Shown here: in pieces, positions 1-7,700 of the stretch
How the letters are laid out: every line of letters begins with the position of its first letter
Position numbering within the stretch: the stretch's first letter is position 1
IMG/VR virus record: IMGVR_UViG_3300007276_000059
Coordinates: 1 to 56,534 of that record
Reading direction: 5' to 3' (one strand)
DNA from: a virus
Length of the DNA stretch: 56,534 nucleotides
Made by a program: the position numbers and the translations under genes
Notes under the pieces: model-generated
Seen by the model: the letters and a program-made list of their open reading frames with translations, nothing else
The model's database searches: none
What the model was told of the DNA's origin: nothing

Positions 1-1
1 A

Positions 2-676
2 TCTGGTCGTAGTATCAAGATAGGTTCTGGTATCCGTGAGCAAATGGAACAATCTAACACTTACTTCTATAACACATTCTCTATTGAATTGTTAGAAGAA
101 ATCCTTTTCGGATTATCTGAAGGAAAGTTAGGATTCTCTGACAGAGTATTTATTCTTCGTACAGGAGAAAGAGGTGCTGCTGAATTCCATAAAGCTGTGT
201 TAGCTACAACTTCAGGTTGGGCAACTAACGTAGGCGTACCTGGAACTAATCCTGCGACTGTTAAATCTACAAGCTCTCCATTACATAGTAATGCGTTGGC
301 TGCTGGATTCCAGTTCACAGAGTATATGGCTCCAAACGGTGTAACAGTGAAATTAGAAGTAGATGATTTCTACGATGATAAGATCCGTAACACAATAAAG
401 ATCCCTGGATCTAGTGGAGTTGCTGAATCTTATAGATTTGATATCTTTTATGTTGGTACTCCTAGTGAGCCAAACATCCAAAAGGTTCAGGTTAAAGGTG
501 CTGAAGAGATCAGAGGATACCAATGGGGTTTCAGAAATCCTTTCACTGGTGCGATCAATAACGGTAACATGGGAACTTTAGAAGATTCTGGAACAATTAC
601 TAAATGGTGCCAATTAGGTGTTGTAGTATATGATCCATCAAGAACTGCTTCTATTATACCTTACGTGTTAGCGTAG
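2..676 (+). CDS. Major capsid protein, C-terminal part (cut by left edge)
   Basis: The frame is open from base 2 through the first ATG at 44, with no stop before the window edge, so the gene starts upstream and only about 224 C-terminal residues are seen. The text GRSIKIGSGIREQME, followed by FSIELLEEIL and RVFILRTGERGAAEFHKA, matches my memory of the C-terminal half of crAss-like HK97-fold major capsid proteins (the GxREQ and LRTGxxG...FHK stretches). It would build the icosahedral shell. It ends with two TAG codons in tandem and is followed 16 bp later by a strong hairpin, so it probably closes a transcription unit. The capsid call is from family recall and context; the truncation is seen directly. 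Confidence 0.85.
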   Translation, partial: SGRSIKIGSGIREQMEQSNTYFYNTFSIELLEEILFGLSEGKLGFSDRVFILRTGERGAAEFHKAVLATTSGWATNVGVPGTNPATVKSTSSPLHSNALAAGFQFTEYMAPNGVTVKLEVDDFYDDKIRNTIKIPGSSGVAESYRFDIFYVGTPSEPNIQKVQVKGAEEIRGYQWGFRNPFTGAINNGNMGTLEDSGTITKWCQLGVVVYDPSRTASIIPYVLA

Positions 677-692
677 TAGAATAAGAGTAACT

Positions 693-725
693 ATTACCCT
701 CGTTTGTTCGACGAGGGTAATTTTA
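693..725 (+). terminator. Intrinsic terminator after the capsid gene
   Basis: A 10-bp perfect inverted repeat (ATTACCCTCG at 693-702 with CGAGGGTAAT at 712-721) is followed by TTTTA. This is a standard rho-independent shape right after the capsid stop codon. It would lower read-through from the abundant capsid message into the next gene. Confidence 0.85.
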
Positions 726-806
726 AATAAGGGCTTTAGGATGGTGAGCCGTAATCACCTCAAACATAAGGAAGGAAGAATCATTAATAAGTTAAAACAA
801 ATTAAA

Positions 807-1706
807 ATGGCGGTAGCTAAAAAAGTAGAAGCAGTTCGTACTGACTTCTTAGAAGACAAAATAGTATCAGTAAAGTATTTACCGAATGAAGCTAATGGTA
901 TCAAAGATATCAAACATGTAGCATACGGAGGCATGCTTAACGGAGCAGAGGTAGCAATACCAGCTCCAACAATGGATAATCAAAAGATGAAGAATATCCT
1001 AACCAATGTAGAGAAAGCAGGATTAGAAAGTATTCTTAATGGAGTTGATCTTTCTATATATGGAGATTTCTGGAAAGAGAAAGATAGAAATGGAAATAAA
1101 GGTGGAGCTTACGAAATGGGCATCCTACCAATCTACTTGAGTAAGGATGAATTAAGACTGCAGAAGTCAGATCCTTATGATTATATCAAGATGAAAGTCT
1201 TAATGGCATGTCCAATAGTAGCAAACAATTTAAGTGAAATTAAACATAGAGCTACTAACCGATGGGTAATAACTTCAGAGTCAGAACAAATGGCTAAGGA
1301 GATTGATAAGGTTGGTAATAAAGTGCAGGCATACAAATTGTATGTTAAGTATGAAGATGATAAAGAAGTGTTACGTTACACATTGAGAAACTTAGGTAGA
1401 AATACTAACAGATCTCATAAACTAGATTTCTTACAATCTGAATTACACAAAGAACTTGAGAAGAACCCAAGTTTATTATGTTCTATAATGGGTGATGAGT
1501 ATCTTAAAACTAAAGTTTTAATTGAAACTTGTTACGAATTTGGAGCAATAAGTAAAGTAGATAAAAAGTTTTATACTTTAGATGATGAACCTATTTCTGA
1601 TGGAGATACTCCATACTTAGATATTGCTGCTAAATATTTAGCAAGTAACTTAGGTCAAGAAATGAGATTGTCATTAGAAGCAAAACTTAAACATAATTTA
1701 AAGTAG
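807..1706 (+). CDS. Conserved crAss-type virion-module protein, function unknown
   Basis: This 299-residue soluble protein lies directly downstream of the capsid gene. I recognise the pattern (MAVAKKVEAVRT start, a K/E-rich middle with AYEMGILPIYLSKDEL, a helical C-terminus) as one that usually follows the capsid gene in crAss-like genomes, but cannot name a function. No signal peptide, membrane segment or catalytic motif is visible. The frame is open from an ATG at 741, but the first 22 codons are basic and low-information and overlap a GGTGA/TCACC hairpin, while the ATG at 807 has an A-rich upstream region typical of Bacteroidota starts, so I prefer 807. It ends in TAG five bases before the next gene, suggesting co-transcription. 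A head-completion or capsid-associated role is inference from position. Confidence 0.75.
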   Translation: MAVAKKVEAVRTDFLEDKIVSVKYLPNEANGIKDIKHVAYGGMLNGAEVAIPAPTMDNQKMKNILTNVEKAGLESILNGVDLSIYGDFWKEKDRNGNKGGAYEMGILPIYLSKDELRLQKSDPYDYIKMKVLMACPIVANNLSEIKHRATNRWVITSESEQMAKEIDKVGNKVQAYKLYVKYEDDKEVLRYTLRNLGRNTNRSHKLDFLQSELHKELEKNPSLLCSIMGDEYLKTKVLIETCYEFGAISKVDKKFYTLDDEPISDGDTPYLDIAAKYLASNLGQEMRLSLEAKLKHNLK

Positions 1707-1711
1707 GATAA

Positions 1712-2449
1712 ATGACTGCAACGGAATTAAAAGAAGAGTTTAATCTCAGATACAACAATGCTCTCGAAGGAGCACCTGGACTAGATACATTCGAAATTAG
1801 TTCCTATCTAACTGTTGCTCAAGAGCAATATGTAAAGATGCAGTATGACGCTACAAAAGATCCAACCTCTTCATTTGAGATTAATGAAAAAGCTAGAAGA
1901 GTGTTAAATGAATTAGTTAAGGATGAAAAGATAAGCTCACAAGTATCATCGACAAGGGGGCTTGTGAGTGAATCTGTATTCTATGAGATCAGTAATGATG
2001 CAATGTATATTGTATTGGAGACTGCAACCATATCTGATTCAGGAGGAGCTTTAGATGGAAAGATAATCCCAGTATTACCTACTACTCATGATGAGTTTAT
2101 GGTAAGCAGGAACAATCCATTTAGAAAGCCAAATAGAAATAAGGCTTGGAGATTAGATTTAGTCAAAGAGAATTCGAAGACAACAGTTGAGATTGTTTCC
2201 ACACAAACATTATCTCAATATAACGTCCGATTCATTGCCTATCCTTCTCCAATAATAGTTTCTGATTTGACATTAACTGATGATGTAGCAGGATTAGGAT
2301 TAACAATCCAAGGTAAGACAGCACAGGCCACTTGTCAATTAGGGCAATTATCTCACAGGGAAATTATAAATATAGCTGTAGAGAATGCTGTATTGGATTA
2401 TAGAGATGGAACTTTACAAGCCAGATTGAAGTTAGATTCAAGGGTTTAG
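1712..2449 (+). CDS. Candidate head-tail connector / ring protein
   Basis: A 245-residue protein starting MTATELKEEFNLRYNN with a GGATAA stretch just before the ATG. The N-terminal part (helical, APGLDTFEISSYLTVAQEQ) followed by a beta-rich half resembles proteins I recall from crAss-like genomes in the capsid-to-tail stretch, where they are treated as ring or adaptor proteins at the portal. The second half has NPFRKPNRNKAWRLD and a strand-rich region, then a C-terminal helix (REIINIAVENAVLDYRDG) of the kind seen in connector proteins. No enzyme motif is visible. Role is inferred from position and weak family recall. A host-type promoter follows it. Confidence 0.65.
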   Translation: MTATELKEEFNLRYNNALEGAPGLDTFEISSYLTVAQEQYVKMQYDATKDPTSSFEINEKARRVLNELVKDEKISSQVSSTRGLVSESVFYEISNDAMYIVLETATISDSGGALDGKIIPVLPTTHDEFMVSRNNPFRKPNRNKAWRLDLVKENSKTTVEIVSTQTLSQYNVRFIAYPSPIIVSDLTLTDDVAGLGLTIQGKTAQATCQLGQLSHREIINIAVENAVLDYRDGTLQARLKLDSRV

Positions 2450-2467
2450 AAAATAAATAACTTAATG

Positions 2468-2499
2468 TTTGGAGATGTGATACTATCTTCATACATTTG
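2468..2499 (+). promoter_or_regulatory. Bacteroidota-type promoter, late gene
   Basis: TTTG at 2468-2471 and TACATTTG at 2492-2499 are separated by 20 bp, close to the Bacteroidota housekeeping pattern TTTG-N19-TAnnTTTG. A 7-bp inverted repeat (TGATACT at 2478-2484, AGTATCA at 2505-2511) straddles the -7 box and could be an operator or a hairpin at the transcript start. Expected transcription start is near 2505, leaving about a 40-nt leader before the ATG at 2546. Confidence 0.6.
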
Positions 2500-2545
2500 A
2501 AAACAGTATCATAAACAATTTTATTAATTAAAAACAATTTTTATT

Positions 2546-3520
2546 ATGGGATTAGCTGGTCAAAACCAAGTTAGACACATGTACGTAGGTCAGGCACCTG
2601 CAGCAACAGTAACATCTTTAGCGACACTTAAGTCTGCTGGTGTTGCAAATGATTTAGTTCTTTTAGGAGCTGATGGAGGTGCAGTAGCTGCTGGAAAAGC
2701 TTTTAAAATGTACCAAAAGGATGCACTAGGAAACATTATCTCTAGTGATACCATCAAAACAGATAATGTATTAGATGTTCGTTCAGTAGCTTATACTGCT
2801 GCAACTCCAAAGGCAGTGACTATCTCTGCATTGACAGTTGATGCTGCAAGTCTTTATACAGTAAATATCGAGATACAAGGACATGGTTCTTTATCTCCAG
2901 AAGATATTTATTTGAAACAAGGATATTACAAAGCTGTTTCTGGTGATGATCAAGAAGCTATCGTTGATGGTCTTATCTTATCTTTGAATCGTAATTTCTC
3001 TCGTGAAGTTGGAGCAACTGCTTCTTCTAATCCTTCATTTACATTTACCAAAACTGGAACTGGAGCTACTGCAGCTTTAGTTGTTACTGGTAAATTAGAT
3101 GCTAATGGATTCGACGGAGATAAGAAAATCAAAGTATATGATGATTTCACAGTTGATATCTCTTGTACTACTTACCCAACTGTTACAGTTACGACTCCTT
3201 TCAGTGCAGGTGTAGGTACAGGATACCAAGTAGTTGAAATGGAATACTTTTTATTAGGTGAAAGAGGAGATACTTACAGACTTAATGGTTATCCTAACAA
3301 CATAGTTGGACCAGGATTAGCTTCTGTAGCTTCAGGTTCTTATGATATCATAGAAATTTCTTATTTCGACGAAGGTAGAGATGAGGCTAAGAAATCTAAG
3401 AAAGGATTAACGATCGCTTTACCTACTGCTGTTGCACCAAATGCAAATGTAAATGGAGTTATTGCTGATTTAAACACTATTTTAGGAGCAGCTTCTGTTG
3501 CAACTATCAAGGCTGTCTAG
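2546..3520 (+). CDS. Virion structural protein, probable capsid- or tail-associated, role unknown
   Basis: A 324-residue Ala/Thr/Val-rich, beta-rich soluble protein with few charged residues in its first half, as in phage structural proteins. The stretch YFLLGERGDTYRLNGYPNN followed by YDIIEISYFDEGRDEAKKS is one I associate with conserved crAss-like virion proteins, but I cannot assign it safely to auxiliary capsid, head fibre or tail tube. It has its own host-type promoter upstream and a strong terminator downstream, so it is probably expressed alone and at a high level, which fits a high-copy structural component. That copy-number idea is inference; the bracketing signals are seen directly. 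Confidence 0.7.
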   Translation: MGLAGQNQVRHMYVGQAPAATVTSLATLKSAGVANDLVLLGADGGAVAAGKAFKMYQKDALGNIISSDTIKTDNVLDVRSVAYTAATPKAVTISALTVDAASLYTVNIEIQGHGSLSPEDIYLKQGYYKAVSGDDQEAIVDGLILSLNRNFSREVGATASSNPSFTFTKTGTGATAALVVTGKLDANGFDGDKKIKVYDDFTVDISCTTYPTVTVTTPFSAGVGTGYQVVEMEYFLLGERGDTYRLNGYPNNIVGPGLASVASGSYDIIEISYFDEGRDEAKKSKKGLTIALPTAVAPNANVNGVIADLNTILGAASVATIKAV

Positions 3521-3544
3521 ACTAAACTTAGATAACTAAATAAC

Positions 3545-3581
3545 AAAGGGACTGGAAGCTTTATTTCCCAGTCCCTTTTTT
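3545..3581 (+). terminator. Strong intrinsic terminator
   Basis: AAAGGGACTGG at 3545-3555 pairs with CCAGTCCCTTT at 3568-3578, followed by more T residues (T run 3576-3581). Stem of 8 GC-rich pairs plus 3 A-T pairs, loop about 12 nt. It isolates the gene at 2546-3520 from the surface-protein genes downstream. Confidence 0.9.
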
Positions 3582-3604
3582 TATTAACTCAATAAAATAA
3601 AACA

Positions 3605-4183
3605 ATGTCTATAAATGTAACAAAATTCTTGGTAGCTACTGATCTCGCTACTATTGATCTCGACGTAAATGTAACTGTTGGCCAAACTGTCACAGAGATA
3701 TTACTATGGACAGATTCCACATACAAAGATCCTTCTTCATCAGTTGACTTATCTGCTTTATTAGCAGGAGCAAGTGAAGTAGAAAGTATTTCAATTACAG
3801 CAGCAGACGCTGGACTTTCATTATTCACTGGAATATACTTTCTTCAGATCACTACAAGTGAACCTGAAGTATTAATGACAGCAACATTCAACCTTACACA
3901 ATATTATGTAGTCCAAGCACAACTTGTAGCAAATATAGATTTGTCTTGTCTTGCTTGTAATGGAAATTTCCAAAACGCATTATTATTTGACCTGTATTTA
4001 GAAGCAACAAAGAATGCTCTTATACTAGGTAGATTTCAAGATGCAATTACAAACCTTAACAACTTAATAATTACTATCGAGACTTCTGATTGTGATGCTT
4101 GTGATGACATAGAAGCTGTCGTTTCAACAGCAGGTAATATAGTTTCAGTAGGAGTTATTGATTGTGTATTAGCCGCAGTATAA
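3605..4183 (+). CDS. Beta-rich virion-associated protein (putative fibre/tail accessory)
   Basis: A 192-residue acidic protein, mostly beta by composition (VNVTVGQTVTEILLW, TGIYFLQIT), ending in a helical region with a small Cys cluster (LSCLACNG and later SDCDACDDIE, two CxxC pairs). The CxxC pairs could bind metal or form disulfides. Its stop codon overlaps the ATG of the next gene (TAATG), so translation is probably coupled to the cadherin-like protein. The pattern of an N-terminal strand domain with a C-terminal CxAC/CDAC helical hairpin recalls tail-fibre accessory proteins of Bacteroidota phages. Function is otherwise unknown. Confidence 0.65.
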   Translation: MSINVTKFLVATDLATIDLDVNVTVGQTVTEILLWTDSTYKDPSSSVDLSALLAGASEVESISITAADAGLSLFTGIYFLQITTSEPEVLMTATFNLTQYYVVQAQLVANIDLSCLACNGNFQNALLFDLYLEATKNALILGRFQDAITNLNNLIITIETSDCDACDDIEAVVSTAGNIVSVGVIDCVLAAV

Positions 4184-5142
4184 TGGAAGAGAAAGATGCA
4201 AGAATATATATAACATCCGTAAATAACGTTTCAGCCAGACTGGAACACTATGGAGACGCGAATACAGATCAAGTTCATTTACTGAAGTTGATATATAAGT
4301 ACGCGTGCTATTCTCCAACCTACCCATGTCTTCAAAGACTTGACTCTATGGTTGCAGAATTACAAAGAACTAGCCCTTTTATATGCTTAGAAAAACAAGC
4401 AGTTCAAGGATACGTAGATAGTACTGTTACTGTACCAGAAATCATTATAGGCTCGAATGGTAATACTGCACCAACAATTACTGCAAGTGCAATTACTCTT
4501 CCAGATCCAGATGATGTTTATACTTTTTCTTATGCAGACTTATTATCAGGATACTCTGATGACGCAGGTGGTCTTGCAGGAAGCTTAATAATAAAAACTT
4601 TACCAGCACAAGGAACATTAAAATACAATGGAGTTACTGCAGTGATAGAAACACTATACGCGAATCCTACATTGCTTACTTATACTAGGAATGTTGATAC
4701 TGGATACGGGACTTCATTTACTTATGCTGTTTATGATAGAGATTCTCAATTACCATTAGAATCTAATACGGTAGCTTGCACAGTTACAGTAGATGCAATA
4801 ACAACAGGAAATGAACCAGCAACAGTGGGAGACAGAGCACAATACGCAGGTAATAGAACTACTACTATATTTACAGTGGCAGACTTTACCACAGAAGCAA
4901 TAGCACCTTATTTTGATCCAGAGACAAATGCATTAGATGCAATTAGAATTGATGAGATATCAGATGCAAACACAGGAATATATTACTATTTAGGTCTTCA
5001 AGTTGTAGCAGGTCAAATCATAACTAATGCAGAGTTAGCTTCAGGAGCTTTCTATCACATAGCATCAGATAATAATGGAATTGCAACTGACTCCTTTAAT
5101 GCTAGTGTTCGAGATACTGGCTCATTAATTTGGGTTCAATAA
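4183..5142 (+). CDS. Cadherin-like repeat protein, putative tail fibre / adhesin subunit
   Basis: A 319-residue protein starting MEEKDARIYITS at the ATG that overlaps the previous stop. After about 85 helical residues it carries Ig/cadherin-like units: one near residues 100-205 (LPAQGTLKYNGV...YAVYDRD) and one near residues 225-319 (FTVADFTTEAIAPYFDPE...). These units, with the marks DFTT, DPE and LPA-GTL-NG, recur in the next gene, so the two genes share repeat ancestry. Such modules form extended, often Ca-binding stalks in surface proteins and phage fibres. It ends GSLIWVQ, a tail similar in placement to the GLFTQ end of the next protein. Host-binding role is inference. Confidence 0.7.
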   Translation: MEEKDARIYITSVNNVSARLEHYGDANTDQVHLLKLIYKYACYSPTYPCLQRLDSMVAELQRTSPFICLEKQAVQGYVDSTVTVPEIIIGSNGNTAPTITASAITLPDPDDVYTFSYADLLSGYSDDAGGLAGSLIIKTLPAQGTLKYNGVTAVIETLYANPTLLTYTRNVDTGYGTSFTYAVYDRDSQLPLESNTVACTVTVDAITTGNEPATVGDRAQYAGNRTTTIFTVADFTTEAIAPYFDPETNALDAIRIDEISDANTGIYYYLGLQVVAGQIITNAELASGAFYHIASDNNGIATDSFNASVRDTGSLIWVQ

Positions 5143-5149
5143 TAATCAC

Positions 5150-5168
5150 TGTTCATGTAAACTGAACA
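5150..5168. repeat. 6-bp inverted repeat between the two cadherin-like genes
   Basis: TGTTCA at 5150-5155 and TGAACA at 5163-5168 with a 7-nt spacer lie in the 43-bp gap. There is no T run after it, so it is a weak terminator at best; it may be an operator or an RNA hairpin that sets expression of the second gene. Confidence 0.4.
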
Positions 5169-5185
5169 CAACAAAATAATGAACA

Positions 5186-5911
5186 ATGTTATATACAATA
5201 ACTAATAGTGGTCTTCAGAATGGACGACCAACTGAAATAGGAGCTAACACGATAAGTATTGCATTTGCTGCAACTCATGTATTTACGTTAGCTAATTTTA
5301 CAACAGAAACTACACCAGCGTATTCAGATCCAGAAGACGATGCATTATCTTATATAAAGATATTGTCATTGCCTGCTACTGGTACACTGAAACTAAATGG
5401 TGTTGATATCATATTAGGAGATCAAGTAGGCTCTGGTCAAATATCAACTGGTAATCTGACTTATGTTAGTGCAGGTGATGGAGATTATACTTTCGAGTTT
5501 GATGCTGCTGATATTGGTTCTAATTCATTGAGTGGCTTATCTACTGGTAAAATCACAATAGCAGTTGCAAGTGCAGTCAATCAACCGCCTAGCGTAGTTG
5601 GTAACAATACATTTGTTCTTAGTTATGGAGATGCAAAACTATTTACAGTAGCAGATTTCACAACAAAAACTACTCCTCCGTATGCAGATCCTGAAGGAGA
5701 TTTTCCATCAAAAGTAAAGATACTTACTCTTCCTGCAAATGGAACATTAAAATTTAATGGAACTAATGTTATTGTAAATCAAGAAGTAACTGTTGCGGAA
5801 ATTGCATCAGGATATCTAGTTTATGTTCCGGATTTATTAGTAGAGACTTTACAGAATTTAACTTTTAACTTTTCAGTGTCTGATGTAGGCTCTGGATTAT
5901 TTACACAATAA
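5186..5911 (+). CDS. Cadherin-like tandem-repeat virion protein
   Basis: A 241-residue protein made almost wholly of two tandem units of about 110-115 residues. Both have the sequence frame V/L-F-T-V/L-A-D/N-FTT-T-PxY-DPE-D...K-IL-LPA-GTLK-NG. The first runs about residues 20-130, the second about 140-241, separated by VNQPPSVVGN. This is the Ig/cadherin-like architecture of bacterial adhesins and phage fibres, where acidic DPE/D residues often bind calcium. The homologous unit at the end of the previous gene shows duplication across gene borders. It has no signal peptide, as expected for a virion protein. Part of the surface/fibre cluster at 3.6-6.3 kb. Confidence 0.7.
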   Translation: MLYTITNSGLQNGRPTEIGANTISIAFAATHVFTLANFTTETTPAYSDPEDDALSYIKILSLPATGTLKLNGVDIILGDQVGSGQISTGNLTYVSAGDGDYTFEFDAADIGSNSLSGLSTGKITIAVASAVNQPPSVVGNNTFVLSYGDAKLFTVADFTTKTTPPYADPEGDFPSKVKILTLPANGTLKFNGTNVIVNQEVTVAEIASGYLVYVPDLLVETLQNLTFNFSVSDVGSGLFTQ

Positions 5912-5912
5912 T

Positions 5913-6311
5913 ATGGGTCAAATAAGTATAAATATATTAGAAAAAGAAGTTGTAGCCACTGGAGATGGAGTATTTAATTCTATATCAACAAGTTCTGATG
6001 AATGTTATAGTACTTTTATTTTTGAAGTTTTAACAACAACATCTTGTTGGATTGATACAAACTCAGCTCCAGGTTTGTGGGTTATTCAAAAACTTACTGG
6101 AAATGGAATTTGGGTTAATGGAGAAACTTTAACTGAAAATACAACCTATAAAGTAACATTGCCAGGATTTCGTTCTCCCAATCAGACTTTAAATACAACA
6201 CGTTACACAGTATTACTAGCTCTAAGACCTGATGAATTTGGATTTTTTCTTGACTCAAAAAGCTGTAATAGATATGGAACTAATTTATTATGCCCAGCTC
6301 CAGTAATATAA
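5913..6311 (+). CDS. Small beta-rich protein of the surface/fibre cluster, unknown
   Basis: A 132-residue beta-rich protein with ATG one base after the previous stop (TAATATG). It has several aromatic strands (IFEVLTTTSCWIDT, GLWVIQKLTGNGIWVNGETL, YTVLLALRPDEFGFF) and six cysteines in all. The layout looks like a small receptor-binding or fibre-tip domain, but no family is recognised. Close spacing to the cadherin-like genes supports a shared transcript and a surface role. Confidence 0.6.
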   Translation: MGQISINILEKEVVATGDGVFNSISTSSDECYSTFIFEVLTTTSCWIDTNSAPGLWVIQKLTGNGIWVNGETLTENTTYKVTLPGFRSPNQTLNTTRYTVLLALRPDEFGFFLDSKSCNRYGTNLLCPAPVI

Positions 6312-6330
6312 TGTAAAGAATATATACAGT

Positions 6331-6519
6331 ATGGATAAACACAGAATAAAGCTAATAATAAGATTAGTTAAAAATAACGAGATAACCCAAGAGGAAGCAC
6401 TAAATGACATATTGGATATATTTAGTGTTAGCAAACGTTTTAACTCAACAAACTTTCTTATAGGAATGGCTTTTGGTGGATTACTTGGATTAATATGTAT
6501 GGCAATATCATTATACTAA
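6331..6519 (+). CDS. Small single-span membrane protein
   Basis: A 62-residue protein: an amphipathic charged N-terminal half (MDKHRIKLIIRLVKNN, then ITQEEALNDILDIF) and a C-terminal membrane span (FLIGMAFGGLLGLICMAISLY). The tail-anchored layout fits small phage membrane proteins such as holins or holin regulators, but nothing specific shows this. It sits at the end of the fibre cluster, about 40 bp ahead of the region with a host-type promoter for the next gene. Lysis function is only a possibility. Confidence 0.65.
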   Translation: MDKHRIKLIIRLVKNNEITQEEALNDILDIFSVSKRFNSTNFLIGMAFGGLLGLICMAISLY

Positions 6520-6562
6520 TGTTTGCTAATAAATAGTGTATCATAAAGTAATGACACAATAA

Positions 6563-6594
6563 TTTGACTTGTATTACAATTTAAACTATATTTG
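6563..6594 (+). promoter_or_regulatory. Bacteroidota-type promoter before the phosphoesterase gene
   Basis: TTTG at 6563-6566 (within TTTGAC) and TATATTTG at 6587-6594 with 20 bp between match TTTG-N19/20-TAnnTTTG. Expected start is near 6600, about 28 nt before the ATG at 6628. Upstream, GTATCATAAA at 6538-6547 repeats the ten bases at 2506-2515 near the first promoter. This fills the 108-bp gap between genes. Confidence 0.75.
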
Positions 6595-6627
6595 TAATTA
6601 AACATATTTTTAACTAAAAGATATTAG

Positions 6628-7692
6628 ATGCAAAATTTAGAAATTATTAAAATCTTTCTTCGTGATAAAAAAGGTTATTTAAAAAAAGGAAATGAAGCTT
6701 GTGCGTATGCACTCTTAAACAAAGAAGGCAGAACATTTCCATTTGACCTTATTAAAGAAGCAAAGAAAGCAGTAAAAAATGAATTAAAACATCAACAGAG
6801 TAAACCACTATTAAGTAGATCTTTAGTAGAAGATTTCCGAGATACTGTTGAAGAGAATAGAAAGAAATTAGAAGCTACACCATTCGCACCTACTCTTTCA
6901 AAAAGGAAGAATCCAAAGTCTGGTATTGTTCCTCCTATTAAAGATCAAGTTGGAATGCATATATTACTTGGATGTAATCATGTTCCATTTCACAATCAAA
7001 GATTACACGCAGGTATTAGAAACCTGATGCGTGATTATAAATATAACATAAAAGGATTTCACCTAATGGGTGATTTTGCTGATATCAATACTTTGTCTTC
7101 ACATGATAAAGGAAGGTTCACAGCAGTCCCGGGATTAACACTTGACATGGAGTATGATGCTTGTAATGAAGAATTAGATTTATTCGAGCAACAATTACCT
7201 GACGATGTTTGGAAGACTTATATGTATGGTAATCATGAGGACAGACATAACCGTTGGATGAATAATATGGATAATGCAAAGACTCCTTTGTTATCTCCTA
7301 TGGATGGTATGTTATTAGAAGAAAGAGGTTATCAGGTAAAGAACAAATGGTCACAAGATTATTTTGTACTTGGAAATGATTTCCAGATATTTCACGGAAT
7401 ATACTTTAGTATTCACAATGCTAAAGCTCACTTAGATAAGTTGAGAGCATCTTGTGCTTATGTGCATACACATAGGATCCAGAATTATCGTGAAGGCCTT
7501 ATGTCTGCATTTAATATTGGCTCATGTGCAGATTTTTCAACAGCAGCGTTTAATTATGCTACTCGCCCAATGAAGGCACAATGGGCAAATGGTTTTGCAA
7601 TAAACATGATTGATGAGCAAGGCAGATCTAATATAACACAAATCTATGTTAATCCAGATGGGACATTCTGGTTTGGTGGTAGATTATATTAA
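6628..7692 (+). CDS. Calcineurin-like metallophosphoesterase
   Basis: A 354-residue protein with the ordered metal-binding motifs of the binuclear metallophosphoesterase family: N117-x-H118 (GCNHVPFH, where D-x-H is usual), G148-D149-x-x-D152 (GDFAD), G201-N202-H203-E204 (YGNHED), H256-G257 (IFHG) and H280-x-H282 (VHTH). Residues 1-110 are a basic helical domain, possibly nucleic-acid binding. The family hydrolyses phosphodiesters or phosphomonoesters, including nucleic acids (Mre11/SbcD type) and cyclic nucleotides; the substrate here is unknown. The first Asp of D-x-H is replaced by Asn, which may change metal use. It sits among virion genes under its own host-type promoter. Possible roles are DNA processing at packaging or entry, or breakdown of a host signal nucleotide; both are guesses. 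Confidence 0.8.
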   Translation: MQNLEIIKIFLRDKKGYLKKGNEACAYALLNKEGRTFPFDLIKEAKKAVKNELKHQQSKPLLSRSLVEDFRDTVEENRKKLEATPFAPTLSKRKNPKSGIVPPIKDQVGMHILLGCNHVPFHNQRLHAGIRNLMRDYKYNIKGFHLMGDFADINTLSSHDKGRFTAVPGLTLDMEYDACNEELDLFEQQLPDDVWKTYMYGNHEDRHNRWMNNMDNAKTPLLSPMDGMLLEERGYQVKNKWSQDYFVLGNDFQIFHGIYFSIHNAKAHLDKLRASCAYVHTHRIQNYREGLMSAFNIGSCADFSTAAFNYATRPMKAQWANGFAINMIDEQGRSNITQIYVNPDGTFWFGGRLY

Positions 7693-7700
7693 TAAACACA

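Noticed and set aside
741-806. N-terminal 22-codon extension of the gene after the capsid gene
   Set aside because: The stretch is basic, low in information, and overlaps a hairpin; the ATG at 807 has a better upstream context.
5150-5168. Terminator between the two cadherin-like genes
   Set aside because: The stem is only 6 bp, AT-rich, and not followed by a T run, so it was kept as a plain inverted repeat.
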